A DNA stretch of 64,000 bases from the NCBI GenBank assembly GCA_004431415.1, contig QPMI01000560.1, forward strand, positions 484,758 through 548,757, in the 5' to 3' direction. The DNA is from Cyanophora paradoxa. Its lineage: Eukaryota; Glaucocystophyceae; Cyanophorales; Cyanophoraceae. Both the position numbers and the translations under genes were made by a program. Positions 44,872 through 55,348 of this stretch are shown one piece after another (the first letter of the stretch is position 1; the number at the start of each line of letters is the position of its first letter). The notes under the pieces were generated by a model. That model was not told the origin of the DNA and made no database searches. It saw only the letters and a list, made by a program, of their open reading frames with translations.

Positions 44872-46893
44872 CTACTTGGTGGGGTTGACGAGGCGGTCGG
44901 CGCCCTGGACGATGCGCACGGACTCGATGACATCGCCCTCGCGCACGTCGTCCAGCACCGCCGCGCCGCGCACCACGTAACCCAGGACCGCATAGTTGCC
45001 GTCGAAGAGGTTGAGGCCGGCGGGGGAGTAGACGGGGTCCGCCTTGACGAGGAAGACCTGCGCCGCGGAGACGTTCGCCTCCAGCTCGTCCCGCGCCATC
45101 GCCACCTGCGCGCGCGTCGCATTCGGTTCCAAACTTACGACTTCGAATTGGAGAGCGGACGGTGCCGTAGGCGTTGAAGGGGAGCGCGGGGGAGTCGCGG
45201 AAGCGGCCGGCGTCGGCCAGGGTCGCCCCGTACACGGGCCCCGCCTTGTCCCCCGCCACGAGGATCTCCAGCGGCAGCTCCCCCGGCGACTCTGGGGGAC
45301 AACGGCTCTTCAGCGGCGCGGCAAGAGGCGGACGGAAGGGGGAGCGGGCGGACCGCCGCGGGGCACGCTGGTCTGCACGATGGTCTCGTCCTGCCGCTCG
45401 ACGGTCGTCCCGTCGTACGCCCCCTGCGCGAGTTCAGGGGGGATGGAGGAGCGGGGGGGGTACGGGCGCACGCGGGCGGCGAGGTCGGCGAACTTGCCGG
45501 CGGTGAGGGGCGCCGAGAAGCCGTCCAGCTCCACCAGAAGCGTGTCCTTCACCAGCGCGCCCCCGTCCGCCCCGCCCTCCCGGTGCTGCCGCCGGGGGTA
45601 CGCGATCGGAAGGGGGCCAAGGGGGGGAGGGGGAGGGGGACGGGGGTACCTTCAAGACGAGCTCGGCGAGGGCGCGGCCCTCGAGGCGGGGCCGGGCGGC
45701 GTACTCCTCGGGGACGGGGAAGGGCGGGGCGGGGACCATCATGGAGCCGAGGCGGTCCGCGGCGAGGAAGAGCGCCTCCTGCGCCTCCACGATGTCCTGC
45801 GGCCCCGGGGCTCGCCTCCGAGGGCCCGCGGGGGGGGCGGGGGGGTGGGCGGACCCCGGCGTCGCGGCGCTCGGCGGCGTCCTTGAGGGAGGCCGCCAGG
45901 CGCGCCATCTCCTGCGGGGCGCGGGGCCGGGCGGGACAAAGAAGAAGTCAGGGGCGGCCGGGCGGGAGTCTGAGGCCGGGGCCGGAGGCGCGGGCGGGCG
46001 GGCCGCACGTCGAGGGTCTTCTCAGCGTCGGGGCGGCGGGCCTCGGGGACGGCGGCGAGCATCTCGCCCCGCTTCTGCGCCACGATCCCGGCCGCCCGCC
46101 CCGCTGCCTCCTCCACATTCGCCGCGATCCCCTTCCGCCCCTGCCGCGCGGCGCGTGAGAGGGGCACACGCAGCTGAGCCTGGCCGGGCGGGCCGGGCGG
46201 GGGCGGGCCTTGAAGGCGAGGGAGCGGACGTTGCCGGAGCCCTCGGTGGTCATCGAGCCGAGCTCCCGCGCCAGCGCGTCGATCGCCCCACTCCGCACCG
46301 GCTGCCCCCCGCTCTCAGCCGCCCCCGCCGCCCGCGCCGGCGGGGGCGCCTCGCGGGCGGGCGGACCAGCGCATTGATGAGGATGACCTGGGCGTTGTTC
46401 TCCCGGTTCCTGGCGCCGGCGACGGCCGCGAGGGCGTCTGGCGCCGCCGCCGCGCCCGAGAGCGCGACTGCAATCGCCGCCGCCGCCGCCAGCCCGCGGC
46501 CCAGGACGGAGGGCGTCGACCCCGGCGCCGGCCGGCGGTCGGACGAGCACTGCGCGTCAAACCTCCGATCGTTCCGGGGCTGCTCGGCCTGCGGGGCGGC
46601 CTCCTGTGCCGCGCCGCGCGCAGGACGCCCGGCCCGTCAACGTCAGCGGCCGCCTTCATGTCTCCGGCCGGCGCGGCGTATGGCGAATCGTTCGCACCTG
46701 GTAGACTCGTTGACGGCGGATCGCTGGCCGTACGCGCTCGCCCCCCGCCGGCCGCGCCAGCAGGCCGTCCTGCGCGCCGCGCGTGCCGGCGATTAGGCGG
46801 TGGAGGCCAGTCCGCCGGTGGGGCGCAGGAGCGACGGCGTACAACCGTGCGAGGGGGCTGGGAGATCGCGGCGGCAGCGGCGAACGACGCCAT
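44872..46893 (-). CDS. CYP38: Thylakoid-lumen cyclophilin-like protein CYP38/TLP40
   Basis: CYP38 assists photosystem II assembly in the thylakoid lumen. The ATG at 46893 opens a transit-peptide-like N-terminus (MASFAAAAAISQPPRTVVRR). A second hydrophobic lumen-targeting segment, GRGLAAAAAIAVALSGAAAA, follows after an intron. The helical domain reads ALAAVAGARNRENNAQVILI, GSMTTEGSGNVRSLAFKA and IAANVEEAAGRAAGIVAQKR. The linker PVPEEYAARPRLEGRALAEL and cyclophilin-type domain (LVELDGFSAPLTAGKFADLA, GAYDGTTVERQDETIVQTS, LPLEILVAGDKAGPVYGATL, LPFNAYGTV, VAMARDELEANVSAAQVFL, LFDGNYAVLGYVVRG) match the plant protein in order, ending ADRLVNPTK. The VPEEY and LPLEI blocks are typical of CYP38 rather than ordinary cyclophilins. 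I see no separate ER signal peptide, though the 5' exon is uncertain. Confidence 0.9.
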
Positions 46894-47080
46894 TGTGCTC
46901 TTGACTCGGTGACTCGCTGGTTGCCGGTGCCGGGGTATGCGTGCACGTGCTGCGTTCGCATCTGCTGACCGCAGCTAGCGCTAGCGCTCCCGCGGCCGCA
47001 TGCGCACTGCATGGCTTGCGCTCGCTCGCGTTCGATAAATAGATTTAATTAAATAAAGCTATTTACAGTATACGTACTAG

Positions 47081-48417
47081 TCAGCGCGGGCAGCAGACGC
47101 AGGGGCAGGCTGGAGAGGAGGCGACGGCCGCGGCGGGGGCGGCGCCGGCGTGGCCGGAGGCCTTGCGGAGGCGGAGGACGAGGGGCCGGTAGCGGGCGAA
47201 GGGCTCGCCGTCCTCCACGAGGCGGGCCGCGGCGGCGAGGGCGCGCGCCCGCAGCTCCGCGAGGTCGGCCTCCCGCCCGGGCCCAGCGCCGCCGCCAGCG
47301 CCCGCGAGCGCACCGCCCACGCCGCCGCCACGACCCGCTCCGCGCAGGCCTTCGCCGGCTCGCCCTCGGCGCGGGGGCGTCGATGGGACGGCCGGCGGCT
47401 CGTCGACGACCTGGAGGCAGACGCCGGCGACGGGCCCCGAGGCGAAGGGCGCCTCGAACTCGGCGCGGGCGCGCAGGTGCACGGGGAGGACCATGGCGCC
47501 CCGCTCGGCCCGCGTGATCCGCCCCTCGGCCTCCAGCGCGGCGGCGGCGTCGGTCCAGAGGCCGAGCCAGGGCGAGGCGGGGTCGGGCGCCTGGATGGCG
47601 CTCACGAGGACGGAGCCGCCGGGGCGAGCTCCCGCCGCGAGCCTCCACGAAGCTCCGCCAGTCCTCCGCCGCCACCGCCGCAAACGCCGCCCGCTCCTCC
47701 GCCGTCAGCCGCGCCGGGTCCACCGCCGACGCCCGCTGCCGCGGCGCGCCTCAGCTGCAGGCGGCGCGGAGGCGCGGCGCGCGCAGACGGGGGTGCGCGG
47801 CGCACCTCGAGGGGGCGGCGTGAGAGCCAGTGGATGGACGCGCTGCAGATTCCGAGGTGCAGCGAGCCCGGCGGCAAGACCTGCTCGTAGAAACTCCTGC
47901 CGACGCTCACCTGCGTGCGGGGTCTGTTCACGCAAGATCTTGCGCGGGGTGCGGCGCGGGGAAGTGGCCATGGCGAACCGGGTAGACGTCCTTGTATCGC
48001 GAGTGGTACGGGTCCCGCGCGAGGTGTGCGTGCAGCTCGCTCCACAGGTTCGTCGGCAGGTCGACGTGCGCTGCAGGAGCCGCGGCCGGCGATCAGCGCG
48101 AGGGCACGTACTCGCTGTGACGGGAACATCGCCGGCGCGCGCCGCACCATACAGTATAGGGAGCTGCGTGCGCTCGCGGAGGCGCGAAACAAGAATTTCA
48201 GCCGCGGTCGCTGTGTTCGCGCCAGTCGCGCAGCCGAAGTCTGCGATGCGGGCTTTAGTTTCCTTCAGATAGCGTGGGACGGGAGGAGAAGCGCGCCAGC
48301 AACACACAGCGTCGACGAGTCGAGCGGCAGAGTCGCAGCGTCGTCGAGGAGGTGCTTGATGTTCTGCAGAAGATGAACGCGCTGCCCTTTGGAGTGCTCG
48401 TCGTACTCCGCGTTCAT
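47081..48417 (-). CDS. SABATH-family SAM-dependent methyltransferase
   Basis: SABATH enzymes methylate carboxyl groups of small acids (salicylate, benzoate, jasmonate) or N atoms of xanthines. The start at 48417 reads MNAEYDEHSKGQRVHLLQNI. The SAM-binding motif is ARIADFGCATGANTATAAEI followed by LVSRLRER. A loop compatible with the substrate region reads VGRSFYEQVLPPGSLHLGIC and SASIHWLSRRPLE, the (G)SFYxxLxPxxSLHxxxSxxSxHWLS signature of the family. The C-terminal half (EERAAFAAVAAEDWRSFVEA, GGSVLVSAIQAPDPASPWLG, FEAPFASGPVAGVCLQVVDE) is also family-like, and the end is PACPCVCCPR at 47081. Introns are placed approximately. The substrate cannot be predicted. Confidence 0.82.
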
Positions 48418-48609
48418 TCCGGGAACGGCAGCCGCATGCGGCAGACATTTGATCGGTGCCGCCGGTGGCGGAGACGTCTGCAGGGAAGCATTACGCGACT
48501 TTCCAGGTGGAAGCACGAGCCCGCAGGCGCACCGCCGTGCTGGGCGCCAATCCCGAGGGTGGCATGAGACGGGTAGAGTGAACTGGGAGTGCATTCGTCA
48601 CACGCATCG
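48418..48609. promoter_or_regulatory. Short divergent spacer between SABATH and TAPT1 genes
   Basis: Only about 190 bases separate the two start codons, so the promoters must overlap or lie within first exons or introns. No recognisable motif was seen. Confidence 0.3.
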
Positions 48610-51600
48610 ATGCCGGCCGAGGATCGGCCCTGCACGCCGCCTGCAGCGCCGGCGGTGTCGGGAGGTAGCGGCCAGGCGCTTTTTCGGGTCGGCCCGCCGA
48701 CGCCGAGCGCTGGCCACAAGCGGACCTCGAGCAGCAACAGCGCGAATAGCAGTGATCAGGGAATGCTCAGCGTGCCGGGGGGCTTCTCGGAGATTCACGA
48801 TCGGGCCCGTACGCCAAGCGCCGTCGACGCTGCTCTCCAAGAAGCCACGGATGCGAGCTCGGCAGCGGTTCCCGGAGCGCATCACCAGCGCCAGGGGTCA
48901 GGATCTTCGTTCAAGAACGTCCAGACAAGGCCCGGATTCACCTCGCCTGCCGCACCGGTCGCGCATCGGGAGCCCGGCAACGCGAGCGCCATGGCAGCGC
49001 TTCCTGCACTCTCTGTCTCGGAGTCGCATGCCCCTTCGGAGCGCTCTGCACGCATCCCGCCTCCGCTCGAGCTGCCGCAATCGGTCCTTCAAAAGCTGGA
49101 GCAGCTCAACGCAGGCGCGAACGGGACCGCGCATTCTACCCCGGCGCGTCGCATCAACTCCAACTCGGATCTCACGGCCGCCCACAACAATGCGCCCACG
49201 CCCGCCAGCACTTCGTGCGTCGCCCGCTCGCGCCGCCCTGGCCTCCGCATCGTCGCGAACTCGCGCGTGTGCGCAGCCCGCGCGGGGCGGAGTCGACGTC
49301 GCTGCGGAGGCGCCTGAACGTCGGCGGGGACGATCGCGACGGCCTCGCGCCCCCGCCGGGGCCCCCGGCGCGCCGCTCGCCCCTCATCTCGGGCATCGCC
49401 GTGCCGGACCGCCCCAGCGACCGCACGCCCCTCCGCGGTGCGCATTCCCGGCGCCGGGCCTCTCTCCCGTGCCGAACGCGCGCCCCGCAGGGTCGGCGAC
49501 GCCGGTGAGCCCGAGCCGCTCGAAGCAGGAGCTGGGCGCGCACGAGCGGCCGCCGCTGCCGAACTCCTTCTGGGGCTACTTCGCGGAGGAGCTGCGGGTG
49601 AACTGGCGGGCGGCGGAGGCGGACGAGGAGGCGGAGCGGCAGGTGAAGCGGGAGCGGATCTACAACTTCCTGGCCGTGCCGCACCGGCTGGAGCAGCTGC
49701 TCATGCTCGGCTTCTTTATCTGCGCCGACTCCTTCCTCTTCCTCTTCACCTTCCTCCCCTTCCGCGTCCTCTCCGCCCTCCTCACCCTCGCCGCCTCCCC
49801 CTTCTCCTCCCGGCCCGCCCCGCGCCGCACCGCGCCGCCTCGCCCCCGCGCGCTCACGCTCCACCGGCAGGCGGCGGCTGCGCTCGGGCCACGTGTTCGA
49901 CCTGCTGCGGGCCGGCATCTTCCTCCTCTGCTCCGCCGCCCTCCAGCTCGTCGGCGCGCCCCGCGCCCCCCCGCGCTGCGCCGCGCCCCCGCCCCTTACG
50001 CCCCCTGACGCCCCCGGCAGACGTCTCGCAGGCGTACCACCACGTGCGGGGCCAGGCCGCCATCAAGCTCTACGTCATCTTCAACCTCCTCGAGGCGCGC
50101 CCTCCCGCCCGACCCTCGTGGCCCGTGCCCCTGTCCGACCCCCGCGCGCCCCGGCCCGCAGTGCTTCGACAAGCTCTTCTGCTCGTTCGGGCAGGACATG
50201 CTCGACTCGCTCTTCTGGCGCGCCCCCCTCCCCGCCCCGCCCAGCGCCGGCCGGCCCCTGACGGCCCCCCCTCGGCAGGTCGTCGGCGCGGATGCTGGAC
50301 GCGGCGCCGACGCGGGGCGCGCGGGCGGCGTCGCTGCTGCGCGGCCTCCTCGACTTCACCGTCGCCACCGTCTACATGTGTACGCCCCCCGCGCTGCCCG
50401 CCCGCCCCCGCCTCTGCCTCCCCTCCTCTGAGGCCGCCCCGGCCGGCAGTCCTGCACGCGATTGTGCTCTTCTACCAGGTGGTGACGCTGAACGTGGCGG
50501 TGAACAGCCACAACAACGCCCTCCTCACCGTCCTCGTCTCCAACAACTTCGTCGAGCTCAAGTCCAGCGTCTTCAAGAAGTTCACCATCGACAACCTCTT
50601 CCAGATCGCCTGCGCAGGCGCCCCCGCCCCCGCCCCCGCCCTCCAGCCCCGGTCGCCTCTGAGGGGCGGGCGGGCAGACATGGTGGAGCGCTTCCAGCTC
50701 TTCGTCTACCTCCTCATCGTCGTCGCCCAGGTTCGTGTTTAAATTTCGCCCTTTCTCTCCGACGGGCGCCCCCGCCCGGCCCCGCGCGGGCCTGACGGGG
50801 GCGGGCAGAACGCGTCGAACGCGGAGGCGCCGGGCCTGGGCGCCATGTGGGGCCTCTGGCGCGACCCCCTCGCCCTCGTCGCCGCCTCCGTCCGCACCGC
50901 CCCGCCCTGCACCGCACCGACACGCCCGCCCGGCCCGACGCTGCGCCGCTCAGATCTGGTTCTCGGAGTGCTTCATCGACTGGACGAAGCACGCCTTCGT
51001 CACCAAGTTCAACATGTCCGCCTCCCCTCCCGCCCCGCCCTCGGTCGTCCGCGCTCCCCGCTGCTTCCTGACTCTCGCGTGCCCAGGATCGCGCCGGAGG
51101 AGTACCGGCGCTTCGGGACGGTCCTCTGCAAAGACCTCATCGCCTCCCGCCGCTCCCGCGTCCGCCCCGCCCCGCCCCGCCCCGCCCGCCGCACGCCGGC
51201 CGCTCGCTCAGCGCCTCGAGCAGACGTCGGTGGACCACTCGTACTCGGTGTCCCGCCGCATCGGCTTCGTCTCCCTGCCCCTCGCCTGCGTCGCCGTCCG
51301 CGTCTTCCGCCAGGTCCGAGCGGCCCCCCCCGCCCCCTCTCTGTCTCTCGCTCCAGATCAACTCCCCTCGCCTTTGACCCGCCCTCGCGCCCCCCGCAGG
51401 TCCTCCCCGCCTTCTCCTTCTGGGGCCTCGCCCTCCTCGCTGTCTCCTACGCCTGCCTCTGGGCCGCCAAGGTGCCCTTTACCCCCCATCTATCCCTGCA
51501 CCCCCTTGCCGACCTGTACCCCCTCTTCCCCCGCCCGGCTGACCTCGGCGCCAGATCCTGGTGGGGGTGTGCCTGCTGGGGTACGCGGCGCGGCGGATCT

Positions 51601-51710
51601 GCTCGCGGGGGGCGGCGGCGGGGCGGCCGGAGGCGGGCGAGGCGGCCAAGGACGGGACCCTCGAGCACGTCGAGCGCTTCTCCATCTCCGCCCGCGGCGT
51701 GCCCCAGTAG
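48610..51710 (+). CDS. TAPT1: TAPT1/Emp65-family multi-pass membrane protein
   Basis: TAPT1 proteins are multi-pass membrane proteins linked to ER or ciliary-base function. The ATG at 48610 (MPAEDRPCTPPAAPAVSGGS) opens a long disordered Ser/Pro/Ala-rich N-terminus. The conserved region starts NSFWGYFAEELRVNWRAAEA and RQVKRERIYNFLAVPHRLEQ, then membrane helices LLMLGFFICADSFLFLFTFL and RAGIFLLCSAALQLV. Characteristic loops follow: QAYHHVRGQAAIKLYVIFNL, CFDKLFCSFGQDMLDSLFWR, VLHAIVLFYQVVTLNVAVNS, HNNALLTVLVSNNFVELKSS, VFKKFTIDNLFQIAC, ADMVERFQLFVYLLIVVAQN, SECFIDWTKHAFVTKFN and EEYRRFGTVLCKDL. The C-terminus ends ERFSISARGVPQ at 51710. Every conserved block is present in order, separated by short C-rich introns. 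Confidence 0.93.
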
Positions 51711-51811
51711 CCCGCCCTGGCCCGCCCCCCGCCCGCTCCCGCCCCCCGGTTTTGTTTCAAGCGCGCACAGTATACTTTTCAATAGAGGACGAATTGACGT
51801 ATGTACAGACG

Positions 51812-52586
51812 TCAGAACCAGTGGCCGAACTTGCTGCGGAACTCGCGCTCGCCCATGACGACGTACTCGACGGGCGGGGCGGCGCGCCCGCCCAGCAGGA
51901 GGCCGATGCCGGGCAGGGCGATGGCGCTCAGGAGCGGCTGCACGGCCTGCCAGAAGCGCCGCACCTGGGTGCCGAACTCGACCTGCTGGAGCCACTCCCA
52001 CTCGCGCTTGCAGCCCTCGTGCGCGTGACCAGCACCGCCTGGCGACACGGTAAGTTCGATCTCGAATTTCTGGGATCGAAGGCTCTAAGAAATTCGACGG
52101 ACTGTCGCTACTCACCCATCGCCTCGCACTTGACCGTGACGACAATGACTCGCTCGACCCGGGCGTTCGACGAGGCCTCTTCGAGAGCCTGCGCGGTCGA
52201 GAAAAACCGTTGAAGATCGAAATCGGCCCGGGGGATCGGAACTTTTAGATCTAGATGGCACTGCGCATGCGGCACTGCGGCATGCTTTCTAGATCTCACC
52301 TTGTCGACCTTAGCAACCCAACGATCCCACCAACCACCCTCCTGCAAGCCTTTCTGGACATAGTGAACGGGGCTGCGCATGCGCCGGCGCACGTGCACGC
52401 AAGTGCATATTCATGATCAGAGTCAACTTGGTAACTTAGTAACGTTGGCCAAGCTGAGGGCCCTCGAAAAGCCAAAAATTGCACGCACCAGAACTTGATC
52501 CAGGTAGAGTGGAGGCCCTTGGCCTCGACCTCAATTTCACGGTTGACGCTGGCGATGACCACCAGCTGACCCCGCGTGCCCTTCAT
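51812..52586 (-). CDS. Small uncharacterised protein, possibly membrane-associated
   Basis: The start at 52586 reads MKGTRGQLVVIASVNREIEV and EAKGLHSTWIKF. Exons at lower coordinates give GGWWDRWVAKVDKV, RFFSTAQALEEASSNARVER, VIVVTVKCEAMGE, and a last exon HEGCKREWEWLQQVEFGTQV with a hydrophobic segment LLSAIALPGIGLLLGGRAAP, ending GEREFRSKFGHWF at 51812. The introns contain the 9-mers AGATCTAGA (52247), TCTAGATCT (52288), TGCGCATGC and TCATGATCA (52411). No family was recognised. Confidence 0.55.
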
Positions 52587-53333
52587 TGCTTCAGTCCAGG
52601 CTCTTCGAGTCTTTCTAGATCTGAAGATGAGTCGCTTCCGAAGTTCGGAATTCAAGATCCGCCGGGGCCGCTGAGCGCTGTGGCTTCCCGATCGCTTCAA
52701 GCGCTAGCTAGCGCTCAAGCTGAGGCTCGAGCTCAAGGATTCCGCTAGCTGTAGCCTATCTACGTAGCCCCGCCGGCGCCGCGCTAGCCCTGACTCAGTG
52801 AGCGCGCCCGGCTCACTGAGAGTCAGCCGCCTGAGCCTGAGCTGGAGCCTGCAGCTGAGCGGCGGAGCCTGAGCCCGAGCCGCGTGATCATGAGCCTGAG
52901 CCGGCGCCTGAGCCTTGCCAGTTGAACGGTTGAATTCGAACATGAACGGTTGAATTCGAACGTTAACATGAACGGTTGAGTTCGAACACGGACGTCGACA
53001 TGGAGCTGGTTCAACGGTTGCTCGGAGAAGGACGAAGGTGATGCTATCTGGTGGACCTGGGCTGATGCTGGTGGACGTCCCTGGCCGCAGTGGCCCCCGG
53101 GTGACGCCGGCCGTCGCGTCGCGCACAAGCTCAAGGGGATATGCTCAAGACAAGCAACATTAACCTAGGGTGACGCGACTTTGTCCGGAGATGCCGCAGT
53201 GCGCCCTATAGCTCGAGCTCAGTGCCGGGTACAGTGATGTGAACCGTGCACGCGAGGGGTACAAGGAACCAAGGACATAGGCCGACGTGGGTGGTGGCGA
53301 AGGCCGGAGCGCGAGGGCCACCGGAGGCTCGCC
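52587..53333. repeat. Spacer with short tandem repeats and 9-mer insertions
   Basis: About 750 bases. CATGAACGGTTGAATTCGAA-type units repeat three times at 52,920-52,990, and GAGCCTGAGC units repeat at 52,830-52,915. X-rc(X)-X 9-mers occur at 52614, 52700, 52707, 52726, 52849, 52885, 52900, 52932, 52952, 52959, 52991 and 53212. The promoter of the small minus-strand gene should lie at the left end. No gene was recognised. Confidence 0.6.
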
Positions 53334-55182
53334 CTAGCCGGCTGTAAACGCAGCGGCCGCGGCCGCGGGGGGCGTGGCGGCGGCGGCGCGCTGGCGGAGG
53401 AGGGCGAGGATGGCGCTCCAGCGGTCGACGAGGTACGCGTAGGCCTCGCCGTCCGCGTAGGGCTCCTCGTGGAAAGCCGGCCCCCCCGCCCCCCCCGCCC
53501 CCGCCCCCGCCCCCGCCGGCGGGGCCCGGTCCGGCGGGGCGAACCAGTAGTTGAAGGCGACGTGCACGCCCTCCCTGCGCGCCCGAGCCTCGGCGGGCGG
53601 CGGGCGGGGCCGGGAGCACAGCGGCCCGGGGGCGCACGGGTCGGAGGGGGGGCCGAAGGACGTGACCTCGTGGAACCTGCGCGCTCGGATCGGCGAGGGC
53701 GGGCAGGGCGGGACGAGGGGCGGGGCGCGCCAGCCTGCGGGGAGGTAGAGCATCTGGCCGGCCCGCAGCTGCGCCGGGGCGCGTCGGGCGCGGGCGCGGG
53801 CGCGGGCTGGGGCGGCGCGGGCCGGGCCGGGGCGCACGGTGAAGACGGAGGGGCGGGTGGCGAGGAGGGCGGGGGCGGGCTCGGGGGCGGCCCCGTCGAG
53901 GCCGAGGTGGCGGTGGATCTCGCGGGGCGGGATGCGGCTGAAGTTCGGGTGCGCGTCCGCCTCCTCCTCCGCCTCGCTGCTGCTGCTGCTCCCGCTGCTG
54001 CTGCTGCTGCCCTCCTCCTCCTCTTCCTCGCCCCCCGGCGCCTCCTGCTCGCCCCCCGTCCCCTCCTCCCCGGGCGCCCCTTGCTCCCCCCCCTCGCCCC
54101 GGGCCCGCGCCTCGCGCCACTGGGCGAGCCGCCAGTACTTCAGCTCTGCCTCCGAGACGCCGCACGCCCGCGCGGGGACCGCCCGCAGCTCCGGGAGACC
54201 GTTCGCCTTGAGGCCCGCCAGCCGCCCCCGCACCTGCAGCCGCGGCGCCTCCTCGGGGGGGAACAGCACGAAGCTGCCGGGGTACGTCATCTTTCTACCG
54301 AATGAGAAGGGCCGGGGTACGGGGCACCGCTTGGAGCCGCGGAGGAGCACGTAGAGGTTGTCCGTCGCGTCGTAGTGGAGGCCGGAGGAGGCCGGCGGGC
54401 GGCCCGCGCCCCCCGCCCCGATCCACAGGTTCACCTGATCATGAGCCAGCCGTGAGCTTCGCTCGCCCGAGGGGCGCGGCGGGCGCGGTTCGGAGCGGAC
54501 CGAGTCCGGGATGAGGGGCGCGAGGAGGGCGGGCCGCAGGGGAAAGTCCCCCAGGAGCGAGGCGGCCGGCTCCCCGACGTAGTCCCCGAGGCCCGCCCTG
54601 AACGCCTCTGCCGCCGCCGCGTGCCTCAGCGAGGCGAGCGCGGCTCTCAGAGTATCGACGCCGCGCACCGTCGATGGCGCGGCTCAGCTCGTCGACGCTG
54701 GCGGGCGCCGGCGCGGGCGACTCCGCCTCGCCCTCCTCCGTGTACGGCGCGACGAGGTAGAGGCCCTCCCCGCGCTGGAGGGCGGCGATGAACTCGTCGA
54801 AGCGCATGCGCCGCGGCGCGCACTCCGGCCCGAAGTCCTCTGCGCGCCCCGTCACGCCGCGCCGCGCCCCGAGGGGGACGCCGCGTTGGCGCCGGCGGAC
54901 CTCCGGCCGATCGCTGCTGCACCTGCACCATCGCCGAACCACAGCGCTCGAGGAGGTACTCCAGCGTCTGAGGGGCGCGTGAGACGCGCGCGTATGCCCG
55001 GGCCGGCGTCGCAGCGCCGTACGCATCCATCGCACCCACAGACCACCGCGCCACCCTTCGCCCGGGTCCCCGTCCAGCACGACCGGCGTGCGCGTCGCCA
55101 CGTAATCGTCCAGGAATCGCTCGGGAGCGATCTCCGACGCCCGCAGGGTGGGCGGGAACGGGGCGCCGCCAGCCGCTGACAT
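53334..55182 (-). CDS. JmjC-domain (cupin-like) oxygenase
   Basis: JmjC enzymes are Fe(II)/2-oxoglutarate hydroxylases or demethylases. The start at 55182 reads MSAAGGAPFPPTLRASEIAP, continuing ERFLDDYVATRTPVVLDGDP, the usual N-terminal strand of JMJD7-like cupin_8 proteins. The core holds NLWIG, SSGLHYDATDNLYVLLRGSK (HxD metal ligands), GSFVLFPPEEAPRL and AGQMLYLPAGWFHEV, where the distal His is restored by a GC-AG intron that splits the Trp codon near 53,740. Then come HVAFNYWFAPP and a C-terminal helix (AYAYLVDRWSAILALLRQRA). An acidic Ser/Glu insert of about 60 residues (near 53,950-54,110) interrupts the domain between the two metal-binding motifs. The intron before NLWIG contains TGATCATGA (54436). 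All three iron ligands appear present; the substrate is unknown. Confidence 0.85.
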
Positions 55183-55348
55183 CGCAACTCCAAGTCGGGA
55201 GGTTGCCTATCACCAAAAAGCAGCCAAGCGCGCTTTAGGAGGCAGACTCAGGCAAAAGGAGAGAGGCAGACTCAGGCAGGATGCCGAGGCACTCAGCTCG
55301 ACGGGGGTACGAGAGCGCCGCAGAACTGCGGGCGAAGTTCGAGGCACT

